A stretch of 6,937 nt of DNA from assembly GCA_023459655.1 (NCBI GenBank), contig JAEWTE010000057.1:1-6937 (forward strand), in the 5' to 3' direction. The position numbers and the translations under genes are program-made. Position 1 is the first letter of the stretch, and every line of letters starts with the position of its first letter. Positions 1-5,500 of this stretch are shown piece after piece. The DNA is from Candidatus Parcubacteria bacterium (GTDB lineage Bacteria > Patescibacteriota > Patescibacteriia > Patescibacteriales > Patescibacteriaceae). The notes under the pieces are model-generated. The model was not told where the DNA came from, made no database searches, and saw only the letters and a program-made list of their open reading frames with translations.

Positions 1-845
1 ATTAAACCTAAACCAGCCCAGATTATGTCATTACCGCGTTTAACCGCTAAATACCAACGTTTATCGGTTAGGTTTAGATTTTCTAAAAACCATAATTGGC
101 CGATGGCGGCTAGGGGTACTTTACCAGTCAATTGTTCATAAAAACTAGACATGGTTAGATAAGTCAGGTTGAGTGGTAAGAGATTAAAAAGAGCCTGATT
201 AATTTGTTGATCAGCTCGATAGCGATCGGCAATAACAATAGTATTAATATGATAATCATTAATAGCTTGGGCTAGATTATCGGTTCGATTAATTATTATC
301 CAATTTTGATTAGATTGTTCTTGGCCACTGTCATCAAGTAATAGACTGGGCTTATAGCCTAAATGTGGTGAATTGGTTAATAATTGCCAGAGCTTGTCAG
401 CTAGCTGATCGTAGCCGATTAATAAAACATTATTATGTGGTAGAGCTTTTCTAAGGCTATTGCGCCACAGATAGCGCCAAGCTAAAAAAGTAATTAAGTA
501 GACAAAGCTAAAAATCAATAAATTGGTTTTGGGGGCGATGGTTGACTGAGGGAGTAGATAAAAGATGATTAATGACAAGATGGCGGCTGGTCCAATTGTT
601 TTGATAACTCGTTCGGTAAAGCGGGGTCCTTTAGCTAAAATATTGAGGTTATAGAGATTGGCTACATAAAAAATAATTAGCCAGAGAATGAAGAGCCAAT
701 TAAAAATAGCGATGTGTTGTTGCCAGGCTATTGGGTCAGGCCAGTGCTGATGACGAATAATCAGGGTGATAGCTAAGCTGGCGTAGAGCAAAAGCCAATC
801 ACCGGCTAGTAAAATTAATTGTCGAAACTTACTTTTTATGGTCAT
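1..845 (-). CDS. Polyprenyl-phosphate sugar phosphotransferase (WcaJ/WbaP/ExoY-like), N-terminal part, cut at window edge
   Basis: The frame is open from the ATG at 845 down to position 1 (281 codons) and continues beyond the window. Hydrophobic segments lie at about residues 9-31, 45-65, 84-99 and 107-124, giving the four N-terminal TM helices usual in this family. A Rossmann-like cytoplasmic domain follows: the strand VLLIGYDQLADKLWQLL (140-156) is a degenerate nucleotide-binding loop, and another beta segment is INTIVIADRY (200-209). The stretch SFYEQLTGKVPLAAI...WFLE (234-255) matches the conserved FYE-x-LTG-x-(V/I)P signature just before the catalytic domain, and LAVKRGNDIIWAGLGL (266-281) resembles the KR-x-x-D start of the sugar transferase core. 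These enzymes move a sugar-1-phosphate from a nucleotide sugar onto undecaprenyl phosphate, the first step of capsule, exopolysaccharide or glycan synthesis. The catalytic domain is outside the window, so activity and sugar specificity cannot be judged. The gene is divergent from the rest of the window. Confidence 0.88.
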   Translation of the reverse strand, partial: MTIKSKFRQLILLAGDWLLLYASLAITLIIRHQHWPDPIAWQQHIAIFNWLFILWLIIFYVANLYNLNILAKGPRFTERVIKTIGPAAILSLIIFYLLPQSTIAPKTNLLIFSFVYLITFLAWRYLWRNSLRKALPHNNVLLIGYDQLADKLWQLLTNSPHLGYKPSLLLDDSGQEQSNQNWIIINRTDNLAQAINDYHINTIVIADRYRADQQINQALFNLLPLNLTYLTMSSFYEQLTGKVPLAAIGQLWFLENLNLTDKRWYLAVKRGNDIIWAGLGL

Positions 846-853
846 ATCTTTTT

Positions 854-881
854 ATTATAACTACCGTTCACAAAAAAGCAA
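854..881 (-). promoter_or_regulatory. Sigma70-type promoter of the sugar transferase gene
   Basis: On the minus strand a -35 hexamer TTGCTT (881-876) and a perfect -10 TATAAT (859-854) are separated by 16 bases. Transcription would begin near 847, only one or two bases before the ATG at 845, so the mRNA should be leaderless or nearly so. This agrees with the lack of any Shine-Dalgarno sequence there. The hexamers are read directly; promoter activity is inferred. Confidence 0.6.
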
Positions 882-934
882 GCCATTTTTATCTAGTTTT
901 GGCTGAAAAGTTTAAGGAGATTATCTAATAACTG

Positions 935-979
935 TTTAACTAAGAAAATCATTTATTGTTAGCTAAGAAAAATTATTTG
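935..979. repeat. Imperfect AT-rich direct repeat, about 23-base period
   Basis: The block around CTAAGAAAA at 940-948, with a following ATCATTTATTG, is repeated around CTAAGAAAA at 963-971, with a following ATTATTTG. The shift is 23 bases. The second copy overlaps the -35 box of the rightward promoter. It could be an UP-like element or a pair of regulator sites, or chance similarity in AT-rich DNA. The rest of the divergent spacer (846-1036) holds only the two promoters and no ORF that I would call. Confidence 0.3.
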
Positions 980-1005
980 CTCAAGTTGGCAGTCTGTATT
1001 ATAAT
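977..1005 (+). promoter_or_regulatory. Sigma70-type promoter of the zinc-ribbon/coiled-coil gene
   Basis: A -35 hexamer TTGCTC (977-982) and a perfect -10 TATAAT (1000-1005) are separated by 17 bases. The expected transcription start is near 1012, leaving a leader of about 25 bases before the ATG at 1037. The leader contains no Shine-Dalgarno match. The 9-base sequence GTTGGCAGT occurs at 985-993 in the spacer and again at 1006-1014 right after the -10 box, so these could be operator half-sites. Confidence 0.62.
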
Positions 1006-1036
1006 GTTGGCAGTAAGCTAGCTTAATCCCTCACTT

Positions 1037-1954
1037 ATGATTTGCACCAGGTGCAATCGCCAAATGGCGGACAATAGTACCGTTTGCCCCAATTGCGGCC
1101 AGCCGGTCATCGCTCCCGAACAGATTATTAAAGAAGTTAAACTGCGTCGTTTGCAGCGTTATCTTTTTTATGCCCTGGTTATTATGATTGTTATTGCGGC
1201 GGTTGGTATTATGGTTCGTATTTATAATAATAATACCAAATTGGTTTTAGAAATCAGTCAAGTTAAACAAAATCTTGAAGGCAAAGATGGTGAATTAACT
1301 AGTGCTCAGACTGAATTAGAACAAAAGAAAAAAGATTTAGCCAAAATTCAAGCTGAATTAAATACCAATAGTCAAAAGATGCAAGCTGCCGATAGCCAGC
1401 TCCAGCAAAAAACTTCTGAATATCAGGCGTTATTATCGGAAAAGACTCAATTGGAAAGTGGTAGTCAGCAATGTCAAATGAATCTTAATTTATCCGATGC
1501 TAATATCTATGGACTAATTGTTAGATTGGGGGTTGGTGTGACTAATCACAATCTGGCTAGTATTTCCTTAGCTGATGCTAATTTAGGTGGCCAAGACCAA
1601 GACCAAGACGGTTTATCTGATATAGTAGAAAGATCATTGGGGACTGATCCGACTAAGGCTGACACTGATGGTGATGGTTATGATGATAAGAGTGAATTAT
1701 TAAGTGGTCATAATCCATTAGGTCCGGGGATGTTGCCGATTAATCCAGATTATGTAAATTCAGTTAAGGGCAAGATATTATTACAAATTGAAGGCGATAA
1801 ATCAGCTTGGTATGTGGCTGGTGATGGCAAGCGTTATTATCTTGGCAATCCCGGTGATGCCTATGGGGTGATGCGTCAAAATGAATATTGGACCAAGGAC
1901 TGGCCAGGTTATGCTACACCGATTATGTCAGGCAATGATCAGTTTAGTAATTAA
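1037..1954 (+). CDS. Zinc-ribbon, single-TM, coiled-coil protein with calcium-loop repeats and a CPR-type C-terminal motif
   Basis: Complete ORF of 305 residues ending in TAA. It has five parts. (1) A zinc ribbon at residues 3-20, Cys3-x2-Cys6 and Cys17-x2-Cys20. (2) One TM helix at about 42-60, preceded by a basic KLRRLQR stretch, so the ribbon should be cytoplasmic and the rest outside. (3) A Lys/Gln/Glu-rich coiled coil at about 67-142. (4) Two thrombospondin type 3/EF-like calcium loops, DQDQDGLSD (187-195) and ADTDGDGYDD (208-217), each followed by an acidic helix. (5) A C-terminal segment at 245-280, GKILLQIEGDKSAWYV then GKRYYLG and AYGVMR, which I recognise as a short module common in CPR envelope proteins whose role is unknown to me. 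Ligand and function are not known; a structural or sensory envelope protein is a guess. The start is supported by a promoter 32 bases upstream and by the Cys pairs lying right at the N terminus. A terminator follows, so it may be monocistronic. Confidence 0.9.
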   Translation: MICTRCNRQMADNSTVCPNCGQPVIAPEQIIKEVKLRRLQRYLFYALVIMIVIAAVGIMVRIYNNNTKLVLEISQVKQNLEGKDGELTSAQTELEQKKKDLAKIQAELNTNSQKMQAADSQLQQKTSEYQALLSEKTQLESGSQQCQMNLNLSDANIYGLIVRLGVGVTNHNLASISLADANLGGQDQDQDGLSDIVERSLGTDPTKADTDGDGYDDKSELLSGHNPLGPGMLPINPDYVNSVKGKILLQIEGDKSAWYVAGDGKRYYLGNPGDAYGVMRQNEYWTKDWPGYATPIMSGNDQFSN

Positions 1955-1982
1955 TTGACAAATAATTTTAATTAGGGGGGGC

Positions 1983-2010
1983 AAACAATTCGCGTCCGCG
2001 GATTGTTTTT
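1983..2010 (+). terminator. Intrinsic (rho-independent) terminator
   Basis: The arm 1983-1993 (AAACAATTCGC) pairs with 1998-2008 (GCGGATTGTTT) through 11 base pairs, one of them a T-G wobble, around a GTCC loop. The T-run continues to 2010. It lies 28 bases after the stop of the preceding gene and is oriented to end its transcript. The stem is AT-rich at its base and the T-tract is short, so termination may be partial. A seven-G run at 1975-1981 directly precedes it. Confidence 0.68.
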
Positions 2011-2018
2011 GTTAGGTG

Positions 2019-2104
2019 ACTCGGCCAGAGCGGCTCAGATCAATGTTTAAGGGGGGAACATTGATTAATTGCTGATCTGGCCGGGTGACTTAATAAGACC
2101 TCCC
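2019..2104 (+). promoter_or_regulatory. Structured leader RNA candidate with possible loop-3' pseudoknot, ahead of the 2115 gene
   Basis: Hand folding gives an 11-bp outer stem, 2019-2029 with 2076-2086 (one G-U pair). A 5-base left bulge GCGGC (2030-2034) follows, then a 4-bp stem, TCAG (2035-2038) with CTGA (2072-2075). A 6-base right bulge TAATTG (2066-2071) precedes a perfect 9-bp inner stem, ATCAATGTT (2039-2047) with AACATTGAT (2057-2065). The loop TAAGGGGGG (2048-2056) has six Gs that can pair with CCTCCC at 2099-2104, allowing one G-U, which would make a pseudoknot ending ten bases before the ATG at 2115. No T-run follows, so it is not a terminator. I do not match it to a named riboswitch class. 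It could be a cis-regulatory leader, a small RNA, or a genomic palindromic repeat. The 2115 gene has neither a Shine-Dalgarno sequence nor a convincing promoter in this gap. Confidence 0.5.
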
Positions 2105-2114
2105 AGTAGTAGTT

Positions 2115-2588
2115 ATGTGGAAAAAGTTTTTAAATAAGCCCTACTGGTGGTTGGTGGCGGCTTTGGTTGTTATTTTGATAATAATCAGTATTTTTACTTG
2201 GCCGCTGATTCAGCGTTCAGTTCGTTATCATCAATGGTTAAAGCCATTTTTAGATGATGCTGATAATAGTTTAGGGGCGGATAGCCCCCAGGCCGCTTAT
2301 CAACAATTTTGGCAAGCCTTGCAGGCTAATCAGCGGGAGACAGCCTTGGCTTATATTATTGGTTTACGTCGTCCTTATTATCAACAGGTTTGGCAAGACT
2401 CAGCTCGTTGGGCGATTGATCAGACTTTGCCATCAGAAACAGTTTTATCTTTTCAGGCTGATTGTTTACCCGAGGCAATAGCTTGTAGGCAGCGAGCAAT
2501 TTTAACTTATTCAATTGCCGGAACTAGCGGTTGGTTAGAGTTGTATCAAAATTTAGCTGGTTATTGGCAAATTGGCGATATCTATTAG
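2115..2588 (+). CDS. Small membrane-anchored extracytoplasmic protein of unknown function
   Basis: Complete ORF of 157 residues ending in TAG. A short basic N terminus (MWKKFLNKP) is followed by one TM helix at about residues 10-29, with no cleavage site that I can defend, so it is probably an anchored protein with its C-terminal part outside. The soluble part has a helical region (S57-PQAAYQQFWQALQANQRETAL-A79), a middle section with Cys117 and Cys124 that could form a disulfide, and an ending in beta-like strands (WLELYQ...GYWQIGDIY). The pattern of a helix with 'one residue set per round of use' spacing, then strands ending in a Trp-rich tail, resembles NTF2-like/DUF4878-type domains, but this is a weak resemblance. 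It lies three bases upstream of the large hydrolase gene in the same frame, so the two are probably co-transcribed and translationally coupled. A helper role in export or anchoring of that protein is only a guess. Confidence 0.82.
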   Translation: MWKKFLNKPYWWLVAALVVILIIISIFTWPLIQRSVRYHQWLKPFLDDADNSLGADSPQAAYQQFWQALQANQRETALAYIIGLRRPYYQQVWQDSARWAIDQTLPSETVLSFQADCLPEAIACRQRAILTYSIAGTSGWLELYQNLAGYWQIGDIY

Positions 2589-2591
2589 TTT

Positions 2592-5500
2592 ATGAGGAGG
2601 GGGATTACCATTATTTGGTTATTATTTTTATTGCTGATTGATTGGCCGATTGTCCAAGCTTATGATCATGCTATTACTCATCCACGATTAGTCAGTTGGT
2701 CAGTTCAAGCTTATAATCTAGCCTACAAGCCATCATTAGGGTCGACCGAATTAAATTGGTTAGCTGCCGGCTCCGTAGCTGAAGATCAACCAGTTTTACG
2801 AACAATGAATCATTTTTGGTGGCCGCAAGTTAATCGACCACTTAGTTCTGGCGCTTATGGTTTATTATTATTGAATTCGTCACCAAGTTGGGGTTGGTCG
2901 GCTCAAACTCAGCTTGATTTGATTTATGGACCATCTTTTAGTTGGCAGCAAGCCATTGTCGAATATCGTCGTGGTCGTTATCAATCAGCCTTTATTCATC
3001 TAGGGCATGTCTTACATTTATTGCATGATAATAGTGTTCCAGCTCATGTTCGTAATGATCCTCATGAGCTCGGTGATTCTTTGGAAAATTGGCTTTGGCA
3101 ACATCAGCAAGAATTGACTACTTTAACTGCGATTATTCGACCGCGTTGTAGTGATTATTATGATTGCTTTACTCAATTAGCTCAGGTAGTCAATCAGAAT
3201 TTTTTTAGCCAAGACACAATTAGCGGTCCCGACGGAGTTGGTGATTGGCCTGATCAACCGCAAATTAAGCAGTGGCCAGCTGTTGATGGTTATATCATTC
3301 ATCGTGGTTATCGACTAGCTTATTATCAATCAGCTCGTCGTCGATTTATTTTAGATGATCAGGTTCATCGTGATTATTGGTCACAGATTGCTCCTTTGGC
3401 AGTTGGTTTTGGTGCTGAATTGATTAGATTATTTTTTATCGCTGTTAATGATCAATCTGAAGTTATTGCTAATCCAGCTTGGTGGCAACGGTTATGGGCA
3501 ACTTGGACTGGTCGATCAGCTAATCAGGTGGTTGAAGTTATTGCTGACGGTAATCAATTGAGTGATTATCCTGAGCCTTTATCAATAGCAACTTCATCGG
3601 TTAGTAGTTCTATGGCAATTATTTCGTCAACGGCCGTGACAACTACTTCTTTAATTGAAGCCATTCCGGTAACAGTATTATTAAAACGAGTTATTGATGG
3701 TGATACTATTGAATTAGTTGACGGTCGCCAGGTCCGTTATATTGGAATTGATGCGCCAGAATTAGCTCAATCGTCTGGTCAAGCTAGCCAATGTTTAGCT
3801 GAACAAGCCAAGTTACGCAACCAGCAATTATTAGCTAATCAGACTTTGCGGCTAGTGGCCGATAGTGGGGGTGAACAAGATAATTATGGCCGGTTATTGC
3901 GTTATGTTTATGCTGGCGATGTTTTTGTTAATGAGCAATTAGCAGCTGATGGGCTGGCTAGAGTCTTTTTTTGTGCTGCTAATCAGGCCAATTGTCCACC
4001 AGCTCACGATCAAGCCAGACGCCAGCAAATTAGTTTGGCCGGTCAAGCAGCTCAACAAAATAAAAGCGGTGTTTATAGTCAGCAATGTTTGGTTCAAACC
4101 ACAGCTTCGGCTATTGTCATCAGTCAAGCCTCTTCAACCAAGCCTAGTACCGCGGTTAGTTCAATTATTACACCACCAATTAGTTCATCTTCCAAGTCTT
4201 CTTCAACTATTACCACCACTACTAGTTTAGCAATTAAGACTGATTTACAACCGCCGGATACAATTATTACGACTGATTTACCACCAGCAATCAATACTGG
4301 CACAGCTAGATTTTTATTAACTGCGACTGAACCGGCTAGTTTTGAATGTCGCCTTAATGATCAAAAATGGAAAACTTGTTCCGCTGATTATCAATTAAAA
4401 AATCTGGTTAGTGGTCAATATTCTTTAGCGGCTCGGGCGATTGATCTATCTGGCAATATTGATCCGACTCCAGCTGTTCATCAATGGATTATTGACAAGC
4501 AACGACCGACCATTAGTTGGTTAACCAAACCATCTAGTACTCTGACTAGTGATGAATCAATTTTTGCCGTACAAGTTAATGAGCCAGCTGATTTGTTTTG
4601 TCAATTAGACGGTCAAGCTGAACAACCTTGTCCGACTGATTTGCGCTATGATGATTTATCGGCCGGGCAACATCAATTAATTATTCGAGCCCGTGATTTA
4701 GCTGGTAATTATTCGGCGCAATTATCTTATAAATGGACGATTATTGTTATTGTTCCACCGGGTCAAGTATTTATTGATTTTCCACCGGATGATCCGTGGT
4801 TTAGTAGCTCTACATCAATTACGATTACTGGTCGATCTAGTTCAGCTGGGCCGGTTTTAGTCAATGGTCAATCTGCTCAATTGCTAGCTGATAATCATTG
4901 GCGATCAGCCGTTAAGCTGGTGGCTGGTCTTAATAATTTATTAATTTGGTCGGAAAATGAGCTTGATCAAGCTGGTCCGACAACTAGTTTGTCGATTATT
5001 TTAGACAATATTAAGCCTAGCTCTAGTTTAACAGCTTTGCCGGAGACAGTTGATGAACTTGACTTTGTTGTGTCTTGGTTTGGTCAAGATTTGGGTGAAT
5101 CAGCCAGTGGTCACTTGGTTTTTGATGTTCAATATCGTTTGGGTAGTGAATCATGGCAACCTTGGCTGAGTGCGGTTGATTATACTAGTGCTATTTTTAA
5201 TCAAGCGGCGGCGGTTGGTCAAAAGATTTCTTTTCGTTGTCGAGCTCGTGATCAGGCTGGTAATTGGGAGAATTGGCCAACTAATTCGGCGGCCGATACT
5301 TTTACTAGATTAGCTGAACCGCCAGCTGAACCAGCCCTTAAAATTGTTATTAGTCAATTAGCTACTCGTGGAGTTGGTGGAGCTAGTGATGAATTTGTGG
5401 AATTATATAATCCAAATAATCAAGTGGTTGACCTTAGTAATTGGCGATTACAGAGTAAGTCAGCGGCTGGCACGGTTTGGATTAATCGGCTAGGGACCGA

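Noticed and set aside
881..904. Inverted repeat AGCCA ... TGGCT followed on the minus strand by a T-run
   Set aside because: The stem has only five pairs around a 14-base loop and lies upstream of, not after, any gene on that strand.
1955..1980. Perfect -35 hexamer TTGACA right after the stop at 1954
   Set aside because: No -10-like hexamer lies 15-19 bases downstream: that position is the seven-G run.
2019..2086. tRNA or known riboswitch in the intergenic hairpin
   Set aside because: There is no cloverleaf, anticodon arm or CCA-type acceptor, and I cannot match conserved bases of any riboswitch class I know.
2070..2096. Possible promoter TTGCTG ... TAATAA for the 2115 gene
   Set aside because: Spacing is 15 bases, both hexamers are weak, and they overlap the structured RNA. 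It is not strong enough to list.
3939..4127. 62-codon ORF on the minus strand
   Set aside because: It is antisense to the conserved thermonuclease region and has no start signal or recognisable motif.
3949..4230. 93-codon ORF on the plus strand in another frame
   Set aside because: It lies wholly inside the thermonuclease/linker part of the large protein, whose frame is open and has clear motifs. Its Leu/Pro/Gln-rich tail is only the shifted reading of the Ser/Thr linker.
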